A DNA stretch of 64,000 nucleotides from Diadema setosum (GCF_964275005.1 NC_092688.1:19314403-19378402), one strand, 5' to 3'. Shown: positions 1 through 14,600, numbered from the stretch's first letter. Notes: generated from the letters alone by a model not told the origin. Numbers and translations are program-made.

Positions 1-732
1 AAAGAGAATTCAAGATATTTTCACTTTTCTCACATAATAAAAGAACACTTGACTTCCCTCTTTCAGAAGGCAAGGGGGAATATTACCCTTAACATACGTC
101 AGTGATGAGTTGAGGAAATGTTCACTTTTTTCAAGAAGTAAAATTTTGTGAAATTCTCTTTATATTTTCCTTATATCGTTGTACGCATGTGACATCATAC
201 ACTCTATTAGTCTTCTCATCCAACAGTGAGTGTGCAGATACTTTAAAAATTCATAACTTTTGAATGGATTGTCTGATTTTCCCCAAACTTCCACTGACGT
301 GTTCTACTAATATTGCTATATTCACTAAATCCACATAAATATGAAGGTGGACTTGTCCTTTAGACTACTATCTATTCCACAGAAAAGAAATAAAAACTTC
401 ATTGGCTGTTGTTACAAAGTGGCACTGTTACCAGAATGATATATTGTGATACATCAAGATTTAATACTTAGGTTGTCACACAGATCAACAATGATCTGAA
501 GTTCTACCGTGGGGACAGCTATAAACTTCATAATTATGCAAAGCCCTCTTTCTTTAGGAATGAGAGCATACAATCTGAATTTAGAAATTAAATGTCAACA
601 TGTATTATAATTCATTAAGAGCGAAAATAGTACCACTATTCTGGAAGAAAGATCGTGGAACAAGTGTATTTTAGTGCAATTATTTTCGTTACAAGGTGAT
701 AGTGCAGTGTGTGATGTGGAGGTCGTCATGCA

Positions 733-734
<2 letters not shown>

Positions 735-770
<36 letters not shown>
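735..770. repeat. TG/CA dinucleotide microsatellite
   Basis: This is an uninterrupted run of about 18 TG units. Overlapping open frames rich in Thr-His come only from this run. Confidence 0.95.
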
Positions 771-771
<1 letters not shown>

Positions 772-1401
772 ATTGTTTGGTGAATTCACTGATTTTTATC
801 TCCATTCTGCGCGTGATTAGGATACTTCCCTGTCTGTGATATATCAGTGTCGTCTGCCGAGATGATGCTGCCAATTTTGAGGTGGATGACGATAATCCAA
901 CATTAAATGTTGACTCAATCAAAAGGCTCTGGGCGGAATTAAAGGTTCCAGCTTTCACGTGTAAGCCCTTATTAGAAAACCCTTCAGATTTTACATTTAA
1001 CAGATTGCACATTACTATTCTTTTTCTTGTAAACAGCTATGCAAATCAAAATATCAACTAGAGTTAACTGCACATGATATCAAATAAATTGTACTCTCGT
1101 AGGCCTTTCCCCAATCAAATTAATTCTCCCCTCCCCCCCCCCAAAAAAAAAAAAAAATAAAGGTGTCAAGCAAATCATATGGTTTGATCATGAAATATGT
1201 GAAATATAAAACCTACTTCATAATACACTTCAGGCTTCTATGAACTCCTTTTGAGATTTATATACTAATGCACATACTATACAAGATACTATACTCGCAG
1301 CAACAATGGTGATTATCATAATTACGACGAAACTTGCATAATAATCTATCACTATTCATGTCTTCAAATTCATGAAATTCTTCCGTCGAGATGTTTTCAA
1401 T

Positions 1402-1462
1402 GCAACTGACTGACAAATTGCCCGTATTTACGTCGATGTAGGGCAATTTGTCAATCAGTTGC
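1402..1462. repeat. Perfectly spaced inverted repeat (hairpin)
   Basis: Two 22-bp arms (1402-1423 and 1441-1462) are reverse complements with one mismatch, around a 17-nt spacer. Pairing ends abruptly outside the arms. A transcript of either strand would fold into a stem-loop of about 61 nt. No terminal repeats or target duplication typical of a MITE were recognised around it, and it resembles no microRNA known to me. Confidence 0.8.
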
Positions 1463-2163
1463 AATTCGTAAGTCTGTTTCATACATAGAATCCAGGTTAT
1501 CATTTTAACTTAAACCCCGTAGAATTATGCCATACATGCTATCTCTATTACATGTCCTCTTGCAAAGTTACTGAAGGTAATAGAGCCTTCTTGTTTTTGT
1601 AACGTACTCTGCAAAAGCAGGTACTATGCAAGAGGTGTTATACTCCAAACTGAGACGGCATATGGTAATATGAGTGGCTTGTGGTATAGCGTGATAAATG
1701 ATATGATTTGATTGGGTACAACTCTTAAATCTTTGGCCTGTCACTGATAGCTTTCAAGGGGGATTGAACTTATAGTTTGAACGCAAATTTCCCCTAAGGC
1801 TGTATTTAGTCTGGTTCTGTGTAAGATTATCCACAACACTTCCCTACCGTCAGAAGAGACAATTTAAAATCTGTACAAAATGACAGTCAAATCCAAAAGT
1901 CATTCATGGAAATGCAGGTTTTTTATTGACCAAATGACAAATGCAGTAACTATTTACAGTTTTCACATCCACAGACATTTGCAACATATACTGGTGTTTA
2001 CAACAGAAGTTCAAATGACAAATGTTTTCATCTATGTGTGTGTGTGTGTGTGTGTGTCTTTGAGGGTATGTCCTTCAAAAGGTAGTTTCTATATGTCTGA
2101 GAGATAGACATGGTGTACTGCCTTATCAAAGATGCCTTCCCATAGTACCCTGCTTAATTTTCC

Positions 2164-2257
2164 TTAACCTGTTGAGGACGGGCTGATTTTGGTACAACAT
2201 GTATTTCCCATAGACACTTTCCCAGAGTATACTCTGGACTCGTCCTCAACGGGTTAA
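2164..2257. mobile_element. 94-bp TTAA-flanked palindromic MITE, copy 1
   Basis: The element starts TTAACCTGTTGAGGACG and ends CGTCCTCAACGGGTTAA, so its ends are inverted repeats bordered by TTAA. The core contains ATTTCCCATAG. TTAA borders with CC-starting ends resemble piggyBac-type elements. Related copies lie at 56481-56573, 57385-57476 and 62576-62668. Confidence 0.8.
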
Positions 2258-2915
2258 AACAAGAATAATCAAGGACCATTGGTACACAACCCATTCACAC
2301 ACACCTAAAAATTATAGTAATGAAAATTGATTTAGAAATGCCATGCACACACTGAAAATTCCTGTGTGTGGACATACACACATAAAACTAACTAATCACA
2401 TTTCACATTGCAATGCAAAAATCAGTTTTCTTTTTTTTTTTTCTTTTTTGACTCTCATGATAAATTGTCATACACAGAGTGTGTGAATAGCATATATGGA
2501 AACGAAAATATACATAATCAATTGTTTTTGTTGTTGTAAATGGCATCACTCAATATGCCAAACTAAGCCCATGGTAAGAATGCGTGGGTTCATTTTCCAC
2601 TCATTATTTACACATACGCAGTTCAGAGTGCTTCACATGCAAGCGATTGAGTTTTTGCCATCTTGCAAAAGGCAGCAGGTAACATTTTTGCATCGTGATC
2701 AACAAATCGATAATTCTTGTGAATGAAGGGGCCTAACGTCACCTGCAGCTCCAGGTTAGAGCTTGACCACTCATGAGGCAAGCCTGGATGAATGTAACTA
2801 AAAAAAAACCAATAAATTTAGGGGAAGGAGCAGAATATAAATCATCTTGCTAACATTACACAAATGTGGACCACAGAATTTACAGAGTAGAAATCAGAAA
2901 CTGCTGAATTTCACA

Positions 2916-3140
2916 TACTGTATAAGCTGTTTATTTTCACGTACAGATATTTTTGGGAATGAGGCCACAGACATTTTTCGCAAGATGTTGCTTTCAGGAA
3001 TTGACTCTTTGGCTATCGTAAGTACACTGTTAACCTAGCACATGGCAACATTTTCGCATGCTGTTCAATTTGTGGCCCGACAGTGATTTGCAAAATTTGC
3101 GAAGATTAAATCCTCGCGAAAATAATGGCTTAATAAAGTA
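2916..3140. mobile_element. Old MITE with TACTGTA/TAAAGTA ends
   Basis: The left end TACTGTATAAGCTG and the right end GGCTTAATAAAGTA are imperfect inverted repeats. The inside has TTTTCGC/GCGAAAA blocks like the other TACTGTA elements of the window. It is diverged, so the borders are approximate. Confidence 0.55.
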
Positions 3141-5649
3141 TTCCCCAATGTGTGTTTGGGACTAAGCCACTATTTGATAGAAGATTCTCTTCATTAATTT
3201 CTCAATTTTGCTGAAAGATTATGCTGCAATCACTTCAAAATGGATCCTGTCCAGTGTCATATACTTTTTTATTTTGTTTTGTCTTATATTGCTCTCATCA
3301 TCTAGTAATAGTATTATAATTTTCCAGTGTTCAGAAAAATAGGGTACTACAGTATACTAAACAAAACATCTTTCCATTCATTTTGAACAGTCCCAGTAAG
3401 AGGTTCAATTGGATATATTGCCAAATCTAGACTCTCCTTCCTGGCAAAGCTTCATGTGTCTCCCACTGATATACAATCACTTTAGCTTCTAAGACTTGAA
3501 GAAAGATAATATACTCATGTTTGCACATACTGGAATAGAGACAAGTACATCGGGCATCTTCATTCATGCTTCCATAAACAAGGTGTGTGGTTACAAATGT
3601 ATCATGCACAGCATATGCTGTAGATCAAGTAACGTTTTTGCAATGTTCGTTTTACAAAGATTTACTTTCAGACTCGGTCGAATACACATTTATATTTACA
3701 TCTTTTTTTTCTTTTCAAATGTACATGTATGTAGTAATGCTACTTTTATGCAATATGCACTTATGAGTGAAACTATCTGCCTCACGTTTTATATATGGCA
3801 TATACTGCTCTCCTGAAATTCCCAGACTGAAACTCGAGACAAAACTCTTGTTCCGTAAGTGATTCAATACCAAAACCTTGCACAGCAAAACCATCTACTT
3901 CTTAAAACTTTCCATTACCATGAGATCTATGTATATATGTAAAATCCATTCTGCTAGACCACTTTCAGCTTTAAAGTTCACCCACCACAATAGTACAGAC
4001 TGTCATAACATCCTACAATGTCCGCTGTAAGCCAAGACTCCAGGGAATTCAACAATCTGATGGTTTGCTGTGCAGTGTTTACCGAGTGAATGAGTTTATT
4101 GTTAAATATGTAGAAATGCATTACTCAAAAGCAAGAACTAGTCTAAAGTATCTATAAACATGAGAAAACAAGGTTTTTCTTTTTCAGAAGGATCATTTCT
4201 ACTGTCTGGCAAATGAATGGAGAATGCAATTAAATTCATTCAAAAGCTTATAACGTCATAAAAAAGTGTGTCGCTCAAAGAAATGTACACATAGCTTTAC
4301 AAGTACATCACAGGCACACATTTGACATTATTTTATACAGTAGGCACTGCTAGTACTTCACATGACTAGGATATAGTCTTTCATTTCCACACTTTGAAAT
4401 AATTTTGTTTTAAACTGACAAAAAATAATGCCTGTTACATTCTACAAAATAATGCATTTATCTTTTTTAATCTCTTAACACACAATTTTACAAAGTGTTG
4501 CCATCATATAACAGATTAAGTTTTGCTCCCTGCCACAGAATCTGGCTGTTGGTTTTCATCCTGCCTTCCTCTTTATCAAATGGAAATAAAGTCCATTTTG
4601 GACAACTCATTGCCATGACACTGGTTCTTAGAAGGCAGGAAAGGGCAAGGAAAAAGAATATGGAACAGAAGAAGAAAATTATCTTTTCCTTCTTAAAAAT
4701 ATAGCAACATAATTATGAGGATTTAATTTAGGAGACAAGGTTTCATATCATATATATGCATAAAACCAAAAGTTTGCACTGTTGTGCAACCGCCTGAGTA
4801 ATTTTGATACAGCATCACAAACTTAGTAGAACAATGTATACTCGGATGATATTACACATTTGCTTCAAACTAGCCAAAAGAAAATGGATGAAAACTAATG
4901 ACTCCTGCAACACTCCTTGGCAGAGGCATAATGAAACTGAGAATCTTTTTACACCTTACGTACACATAATTTCAAAAATCATTTCATTAATCTTGCAGCT
5001 TCAACATCAGTGTGTGTATAAACTGTTCATCTGTTGAATATTTCCAAGCCAAGGGCTTGAATCAGGAAAGTTTGATGGAAAATCATACACATAAAAGGAG
5101 ATGCACATGACAGTAATACCATAGGCAGGGAGAAAAAAAAAATTATCAATACAACTAAATCCTCTAACAAAAAATCAAATACAAAGTAATCAGTAAGATT
5201 TGAAAATGAAATTAGAAAGTACTGACATGTGGCTACAGCAAAAATATGCCGTGATAGAGCTTCATGTGTCAACGGAAAGAAAACTCATCATTATAAAATA
5301 ATTACTAACACACACAAAAAAAATCAAGACAAAGTAACCAGTAAGTTTTGGAAATGAAATAGGCATAGACACAAGGCTAAAGGACAAAATGTCATGACAG
5401 TGATTTAGATGTTGAGTAGCTATGAAATATTCATAATTCTTTAGAGGTGGGGGACTCACATGGATCCGATCACATAGGAGATAACTTTAAGTTTGAATTA
5501 ACTGCAACATCACCAATCTCAACAAAAAGACAGCTACAGAAGATTGGCTCTTTATAGTTGTCATGGTAATCATTTTGGTTATTCTTCTCTGTAACATGGC
5601 CAAGAAATACTTGATGAAACTGACCATTGGTAAGAGGTGATGACCGTAG

Positions 5650-8600
5650 TTAGAGGCTGTAGAACTTCAGACTCCTGTCCATACTGGCCGAAGCCAGGAA
5701 CGATGCATGCTGACCGAACCGGACACCTGTCGTCATGGCAGTGTGATCTGGAAAATGAGTGCAAGAAAGATGGTTCCCCTTCAATATATCAATCTCTCTA
5801 AAACTCATCTTCACAAAACTTCTACAGAACTTCTACAATGTTGCATCTTCAATATACCTTTTTCTAACAGCTGTCCATTTTTTCCACATTTCCAAGTTGA
5901 GAGTTTGAAAGGAGAGGGTGTGACTTGTAAGCCTGTCGTATGTATAAAGAGAACCTGGCACTGTCTTCACGGTGGTATGATCTAGAAACGAGTGTAATAA
6001 AGATGGCTCCCTTCAATGCCATATTTTCATCGGGCTAGTACATCATGAGCACAACTCTCAAGGATGACATCTTACACAGGAATGACTCACAGCTATCTGT
6101 GCTTGTTGAAATTTGCCACCCCAGCTGAACATTTAACTCCTGATGTATGATTATATTGATCAACGTAGTAATCCCCCATTTGAGAGCATGTTTACTGTTA
6201 ATTCACTGCAAAACAGCCTACAGGAAAGACAAAAATGAAAAGGAGCAAAAAATTGATACACTCATTTCTTGCAGAATGATTTCCTCATTATCATATTTCA
6301 TCTTCAGAAGTTGTGTTTGGCAACACTGGATTACTTTCCCCTTTTTTCACATTTTTTTTTTTTTTCACAAACTTCCATGAACTCTGGCAATACAAGGGAC
6401 AAAAATATTGAACATTCCGGAAGAAACTGGTCCGCATCTCCCGTCAGTGTCTCATTCAATAGAAAGAGAGAGAGAGAGACAAACACATGGATGTATGACT
6501 AGACAGACACAAGGAGCCTATCATTAGTGTCGCAGACAAGACGACAACTTACCAGTGAGGACAGCCAGTTCCTGCCACTGCTTGCAGAGGAACACCCTGG
6601 TGTCTGTCCCTGCTACAGCCAGGTAAGATCCACTCTGGTCAAAGGTCAGGGACTTGATCTAGTTGAGAAAGTGGGGATAGATTGAAATTTTACTTTGTTG
6701 GCACAAGCCATCAGCAATTATCTTCAGCTTGGAAGGATGATGAAATATAAAGAAGATGAAGAAGATCACATTTTTTTGTTGTAATTCCGACTTTAAAGAG
6801 GACCTCAAACTGAGATTTTGTCAAGAAGGCACAAAACTATCCTCTTGTGCGACTGAAGAATGGGAAGAGAGACGAAGTAATGAATGTATAGAAATTTCTG
6901 TATAGCAAAACAGTCATCACTTTCCCCTTTTTTCCAACAGCTTGCAATAGTCAGGGGTGTGAGAGTACTTGCAGAAAAAGTCAGAAAACATCGGAAACTT
7001 ATGAAAAAAAAAGTCTGAAGTGCCTTAAACAGTAAGCATTTTAAAGCATTTGAACTGCAAAAAGTCTGAAAAGTGGGTTTTTGGCAGAGTTAAAAAGTCT
7101 GAATCAGACTAAATCTGAACTCTCACATCCCTGAAGTGTCCTATAATATGTAAGAAGTATAAAGAATTTTTTCCTTTTCACTCATCTGCACCACATACAA
7201 AAAGTTATGCCTGTCGGTCATGCCCCCATATAAAACATGATCATTCTAACCAAAAACACATCACAAATTAAGGTGGGGGTAAATACCGTATGACAAGAGA
7301 AAACATGATGTTCACCTCCAGACGAATGTAAGTAATCTAGGGTAGAAACATACCTCGTAGTTGTCATCAAGGGTGATATTCTTGAAATTCTTCAGCTTCC
7401 TCAGATCCCATAGTTTGACGATGGCATCGTCAGCAGCCGTGGCCAGGTAGTAACCGTTCTCCGAGAAGGCCAGGGCAGTGACCGGTCCCGAGTGACCGGG
7501 GAAGTTGGCCACGTTGGTGCACTCCTTCAAGTCCCAGATCTTGATGACGCTGTCCGCCGTCCCCGTACCAAAGATGAGACCATCAGGATGGAACTGGGCG
7601 CAGGTTAAGGCTGGTAGTAACAGAGAACAAAGTGATTGCTACTTTAAAAGATATTCAAGCCATGGTATGATACGTAACATTTCAAAATGATGTGTAAAAC
7701 AGTAATACTGGAACAACATTCTGTTTTTTTTGTTTGTTTTTTTTCTCAGCACTTGCCTCAAATCCTCAACAACTCTGCAGGCAAGAAAACCTGCAGTCTA
7801 CATCAATAAAACTTTCTCAGCCCATCTTGTACAAATAGCAAGTAGTGAAACAGGTATTAAAACAGATTTTTTTAAATGACATGTTCCTTACTCAATTTTC
7901 TTCTGTCAATTCATGCAGCCAAATTTTGAGCTCTCTTCCCTCATCTTGGTTGAGTTTATAGTTTGTAATTGTCCACACAATATAGAGACACCAACACATC
8001 ATCAACACCAACACATTACATGACGGAAAAATCCCCTGAAGAGACATTTCACTTCTCCCACTTCTCTGGGACGACGAGGCAAACTCACCATGCCCGACAG
8101 AGTCATCTGAGACCTTGGTCAGGACACGGCCCGTGGCGATGTCGGAGAAGGCCCAGTGGCGATCCTCCGAGCAGCTGAGCAGGAAGTCGCCAGTGGCGTG
8201 AAGACTCAGGCCGGTGACGGCGGCATCGTGGGCGCGCACAACCTGCGAGCAGGATGCGTTCTGGACGATCCAGATGCGGATGGTGGCATCGGGGGAGGAA
8301 GTGAAGACCACGTCCTGTGAGGGGAAGAAACAGTGAGTAAGACTGGTGTACAAAAATGTCATGTTCTACGATCACAGCAGCACACTTCACAGCAAGCGTT
8401 AGTCGAAAGTATTTGGATGTATTAATACGTCATTGGCTTTGGTTGTGACATATTTCTTTTGTCTTCATCCGACATTTACAGCAGTCTCTTTTTCGAAAGC
8501 ATCCTGAACTAAATGACGGTGTCACAGTTTGAAGGCATATTAGTTTCAACGAATCATTTGCTGTTCTACACCATTAGAAAACTTATATTCACATACAGTC

Positions 8601-11600
8601 ATGTCTCATAGTACCCAACACCAAAAAGTCAGAAAAAAACTTCAGATCACGCTTCAAGTACTTCAGTGACAATTATGAGAGGCTGTTTACTCATGTGCAT
8701 GACAATATTGTGGTCAGTTTTCAATCATATAAACATGCGTGCTCTTGCAAATATCAAGCGAGTAAGAGTAAGTAAGTAGTCTGTCACTGTCTGCTGTTGC
8801 ACTATTAGTGGAAGGGACTTTCCGTACCTCTGTGGGGTGGTATATGACATTGTTGACCTTCTTGGAGTGTCCTTTCAAGATGGCCGTCACCTGCTCCGTG
8901 TCCTTGTTGAACACCACTGCGTTCCTGTCAGCCCCACCTAAAAGAGAGAACAGGACAGTAAACTTGTATAGGGGTCAAGTGCTCTCTCTCTCCTGGGTAA
9001 ACCTTCAATGATTTGACATCCACATACCATCCACATTCTTGGGTCTATAAGCATTGGGGGAGGGTAGACAGTGTTCTACCAGTCCTGCAATCAAGATCAT
9101 TCAGACCTTCACACAGACATCACTGCTAAACAGCACCGATTTTTCAGCAGGCACAGAAACAATTAGTTAATTTATCAGATGGTAGATACATAAAAAACCC
9201 AAAATAAAGCAAATCACACAGAACTACACATTAATACAAATCACTTGCAGTGAGCTGTGTCTACTTTCATCTCAGTCTTGCGATATAGGGAACTTACACA
9301 TGGTTGCCACAATATGGCTTCAGGTGTACATGATAACATATGAAAACTTGCTCTGGTGTGATGTAAGTAAAGACATCTCTCGAGTCTTGTACGGGCTTAA
9401 CATATCAACCCTTCTCACTTCCACGAGATACAGTATCATCCGTTTCCATGGAGACCCACCTGTGAGGACCTTGGATGTATCTGATGCCTGGAGATCGAGA
9501 GCCAGGATACCAGGGATGCTGGCACTGTGCAGACCCTGTCAGGAGGATGTCATGAATATTCATTAAACTGACTAACACGTATTCTAATACACTTTGTAAT
9601 AATAACGGCTATTTTTTATATAGCTCTCCACTCTCTGAGGAGCATTCCAGCCAGCTGCAGCCATTTTACAAGCGCACACATGCTGATCAACCAACATAAA
9701 CTTTCTCATCCTACCGGGTACCCATTTATACTCCTGGGTGGAGAGCAGCAATGTGGACAAAGTGCTTTGCTGAAAGGCAAACATGTCGGGCTTGGCGTGG
9801 GCTTGAACCCACGAACCATACCATCCTTATGTCATTCAGATATGAGCGCTCTTATCCACTCAGCCACAACACCTCCACTAATTCTAATCACTGCTACAGT
9901 TATTTCTGTTGTATCTCTCAGACTCAGTGAATCATTGAATTCAGTAATTTGTGTATAAAGCACTCTTGTGTTTTCCCAGCTGAGAAACCTTTCATTGTAT
10001 AACTGAAATGCAATGATATACTTGGTAGTAACTGCCAACTAAAAATTAACAAGTTTCTACAATAAATATGGCAGAACTGTGAAAAATGAAACCCAGCAAG
10101 CAGACAAAGAGGAGAGGAAGAGAAAGAGATGACATACTGGGTGAGTAGCCCTGGGCCGGTAGTTCCTGATATCTTCTGAAGGGGCCAATTCATCGGGAAC
10201 CTTCTTGCCACGCTTCTTACGCTCTGCCGTCAGCACGTTGGCACGTTCTTGCAGCTGGAAATGACAAGAAGTCATGATTTCATTACACACCATTCCATAT
10301 AGCTAAACTGTGCAAATGGAATCCTACATATTACTGAACACACCTGGAGGCTCACATCTCAACAAAGATATTGAAAATAATCCAAAATGTACCTATTTGG
10401 ACTGGCAAACAGTCTGAAAACGATTCCTGATCAGCATCAAATCTACAACCACTTGATCCTGGATGTACATCTTGCCACTCCTCAAAACTTTTTTTTTTTT
10501 TTTTTTTTTTAAATCACATTCTGTTTGCTGTTTGCTACTTACTGCAAACTATTACTAGCAGACACACACACAAACAGACAGCAAAGGCAAAGGTACTAAT
10601 CCCCTTGGTAGAGATAAGTACTTGTGTATGTATTTTGATAGCCACTTTACTTAGCTTTTACCCTGATTCTCTCATAGATGTGAAGAAAATCTTTCCACAT
10701 GCTTCGATTATGCTATCCAACAGAGAAATGGCGCGTAGGGAAAGCCTTCAGTTTCATTCACAAGACAGCATAATTCAAAAGAGTATTTAAAATCATGGTT
10801 TTCCTGTTTTTGTTTTGTTTTGTTTTGTTTTTTCCCAAATGTTTCTTTGCTGATAAGAGCTGGAGTAGAAAGAGGTGGCATGGACTGTCTTACCTTCTGG
10901 ATGATGTCGTCTGTCATGCCCATTGGACCAGCTTCAGCAGCCTCCATAGGTTCTGGCACAGCGCTGGGCTGAGCAGACACCACAGCAGGTATAGCTGCTC
11001 CTGGCACGATGCCTGGTGCGGCCTGGGGCTTCAGAGTCGCCAGGGCTGCAATGGAAAGATGGATTTAAGTCAAATTCTTCTCTGGATCCAATTTCTTTTC
11101 TACCAGGTTGCATACATGACAACTTTTCAAGACATTTGTTGTTGCGGTAAAATGACTTGCTGGACAATATTCTAAGTTCATACAAGTGTATATTTATATA
11201 GATCAATATGAGTGCTAATGTTATGAACGTAATCAGATACTGATATCACATATTCCTTGTATTAAAAACCAAGGGCAATAATAATCACAATATTACTGTA
11301 CAACCAGATGCATTCGCAGCATGAAATTTTTGCAAAATGGAGCCAACTGCCTTTTTTGTGGCATGAAACTTTCATGAATCAGCAGTAGCATTCAATGCAC
11401 TGCGTAGGCAAACATATTACCTGAACTTCACATTCATGAATTTTGGCTCCTCACAAAATTTACAGAAGTTTCATGCACATGAAGATTTCTGGTTTTACAG
11501 TATACAGAAAAAGCACAATTTATGGCAGATTTAAACTACACAATACACAGATATCACCCCATCTTTACACATGTAGAGAAAGAGATATATCTTTGAGGTA

Positions 11601-14600
11601 AATTATTGAACTGATGCAGAGACAGCATGTGTTTTTGCGAACCTTCACGTGCAGCTGTGACCTCCTTGGTGAGCCTGGCGATGACACGGCAGGCGGCGTC
11701 GTGCTGGTAGAGGGCGTGGGAGAGCTCCTGGCGAGCCGTCTGCAGCTGCTGGCGCAGAGTGAAGCTGTGCAGCATGCAGGCATCCCACTCATCCTGGAGG
11801 AGCTTCAAGATGGCCGGGATGCTGGTAGCTGTGGGAGGGCGGGGCTTCACCAGCGGGTTCACTGCAGTGGTAAAAAATTGGCGAGTTCAATTCAGTTTTT
11901 GTCCACAGTAAAGGATATGTTTGTTGTCTTTGTGGAAATTCAGTGACTCAAGTGGACAAATGCTACTGCAAAAATGGTACAGTCTGATTCACGTCAGTAA
12001 AACCTATAGCATATACCTATACAAGTAGTAACCAAACGAGAGCCTAGAGTTTGTATAAAAATTACAACAATTTTAGAAGTTTGTCATTGGGGTCATCACA
12101 ATTTTCAGAACATTTTTCTGTTGTCCAAAAATTGAAGATTGTTTCTCTATCAACCAAGTTGGTTAGATGAGAAAATATTTTAATGTACCTGGACTTGAAT
12201 AACTTTCATTTCAATAGGCATGTATGGCATGTTGCAGGAGCTATCCAATTGAAAAATTACTTGAAAGCTATTTCATATTCCTCCCAAACTAGGAAAATCT
12301 TTATCATTAATGCCACGAATCTATGTATTTATCGCTGCACAATGTCAGTCCACTGATGTAAACAATTTAACACACATTTTTACTGACCTTTGACCTCAAT
12401 GAGCTGCTCCTCAGACAGAGGCTGTCCATTCACTGGGTCAGTGCCATTTTCTGCTATGTATTTCTCAATGAGTCTCTTCTCAAAGACCCTACCCGATGCT
12501 GGAGACACAACAGGTACATCTGGTACCTCATTGGAAACTGTGAGGGTGAAATCAAACATACATCACATGTGTCTCATGAAAGAAGTATTTACTGCCATGC
12601 AGCATATTATATGTAAAAACAGAAACAATGAGTTTGAATAAGAAAGACATTTGTAACTGCTTCAAGGTATTACAGGACATTCACACCTGGAACACTTGCA
12701 AAGCAAGTCTGGGGTGGAACCTCAAAGGCAAAGCACATGGGTTATGACCATGGCAAATTGGATGCTAATAAGTGAATAGAGGTCATTACAAATAGTATAA
12801 GAATTCACTTCCTAAAAGAATTAATACATGAGAACCTGCTATAACAAAGTGTAGTTCTGTAAACCAACATGTACAGTATTTTCTGCTTAATCAGGTAGTG
12901 TTGGGCAGAGCATTTCTTACCCAATTAAGTGGTGTACCCGATTAGTTGGACAGCCTGTTTCTTTTATGTCGTGAGCAATTTTATTGCTCTTCGTTGCAGA
13001 ATTATGTAGTATTACATGCCATCGTATTTGTATGACTTTAAGCCCACCTGACACTGTGCGATTTCTTGCAACACAATCTTGCATCACTAAAGATTGCCAA
13101 ATGGCGCAAAGTGTGAGGAGGTCTAGCTACATTGTAGCCACAATAATCATGTAAATATTTTGATATCTCCTTCACCCATCTGCCAACGCGTGCAAACTAT
13201 CAGTCAGGCAAGGCATGTGTGTCTGTGCATGTAGTGGCTGCCTGCAAATCGGCAGCTGTGTAGACTGCTAGCAACAGACAAAGGAGGATCTGGATAAGAT
13301 TTTGCGGATTTTTTGTTTAACCATTATCTCACAGAATAATTTCGCCAAGGACAGTGGACAATCATGTATGCCCTCTGCAATAGGTTACTTAGTGATCCCC
13401 TCCTTGAGATAAAATACAGTACAAGGTAGGATCCTATCCATTTATTTCAAATCATATGAAGGCCAAAGGTTTCCCTGTGTTGAGCGCCAAGCAGAGCACC
13501 CTGTCCCTGAGCTGTTTACGCTGTGTGTGGCAACATGGGTGGGTGGGTGGAAGGCAATTCAGAGCAAACAGCACAGCGCAGTGTACGGTAAGAGTTTTCA
13601 TAATATAGGGTAAGAGCACCAGTATTCGGTCAGCTACCGGTATTCGGTCACTTATCACTAGTCACCAGCCAGTAAGTTCAACTGTCACAACACACGTAAA
13701 TCACATCAATTCACATACTTTCACACTCATTCACAACAGGAAACTCCCTTAGCCTGCTCCAAAAATCCATCCAAAATCCCAAATTTTACCGTCAAAAGTG
13801 CAGAATCGGCGCTACTTTCCAAAAGCGCGCACGGATAAGGCCCAGTTTTAAGAGTACAGGTCGCCGAAAAAGCGCTAAAAATCGAGAAATAGGCCATTCT
13901 CTCGCGGGATTTTTTGCTTATCGCAAGCTTGGAGTGTGATGGTATCCTCAAAAATGCAAAAGAAAAACAAAATTTCCGTACACGTGCCGATACAGTGTCT
14001 CAATGTACAAGGGTTGAATGCAAGTGCCGAGTCCCCAGTATTCGGTCACCAACGGGCGCCGCAACGTCCCCGATGCAATTTTGCGCCAACATAATATTGT
14101 GAATGAGCAAGGGTAATGCTCATTCACAATATTACGAAGTTAAATTTAGCGTTCGAACAACTTACTAGTACTTTAGTCAATAGGGTAAGGGCACCAGTAT
14201 TCGGTCAGCCCCCGGTATTCGGTCACTTATCACTAGTCACCAGCCAGTAAGTTCAACTGTCACAACACACGCAAATCACATTAATTCACATACTTGCACA
14301 CTCATTCACAACAGGAAACTCCCTTAACCCCCTCCAAAAATCCATCCAAAATCCCAAATTTTACCCTCAAAAGTGCAGAATCGGCGCTACTTTCCAAAAG
14401 CGCGCGCGGATAAGGTCCAGTTTTAAGAGTGCGGGTCGCCAAAAAAGCGCTAAAAATCGAGAAATACGCCGTTCTCTCGCGGGATTTTTCGCGTATCGCA
14501 AGCTTGGAGTGTAATGGTATCCTCAAAAACGCAAAAGAAAAACAAAATTTCCGTACATGCCGATACAGTGTCCCAACGTACAAGGGTTGAATGCAAGTGC

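Larger units (their letters stand above)
1..5649. other. Non-coding region downstream of PRPF19; probable 3' UTR in part
   Basis: No conserved protein was recognised in this stretch on either strand. The part next to the PRPF19 stop codon (5650-5652) is expected to hold its 3' UTR. AATAAA-type signals on the minus strand occur at several places, for example near 1922, but none can be chosen. The stretch also holds a TG microsatellite, an inverted-repeat hairpin at 1402-1462, a 94-bp TTAA element at 2164-2257, a TACTGTA-ended MITE at 2916-3140, and a diverged internal duplication (about 5184-5215 against 5330-5362). Confidence 0.6.

Noticed and set aside
7969-8390. Open frames overlapping PRPF19 exon 8 on the plus strand and in another minus frame
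   Set aside because: They are shadows of the WD40-coding exon, whose frame matches Prp19 residue by residue.
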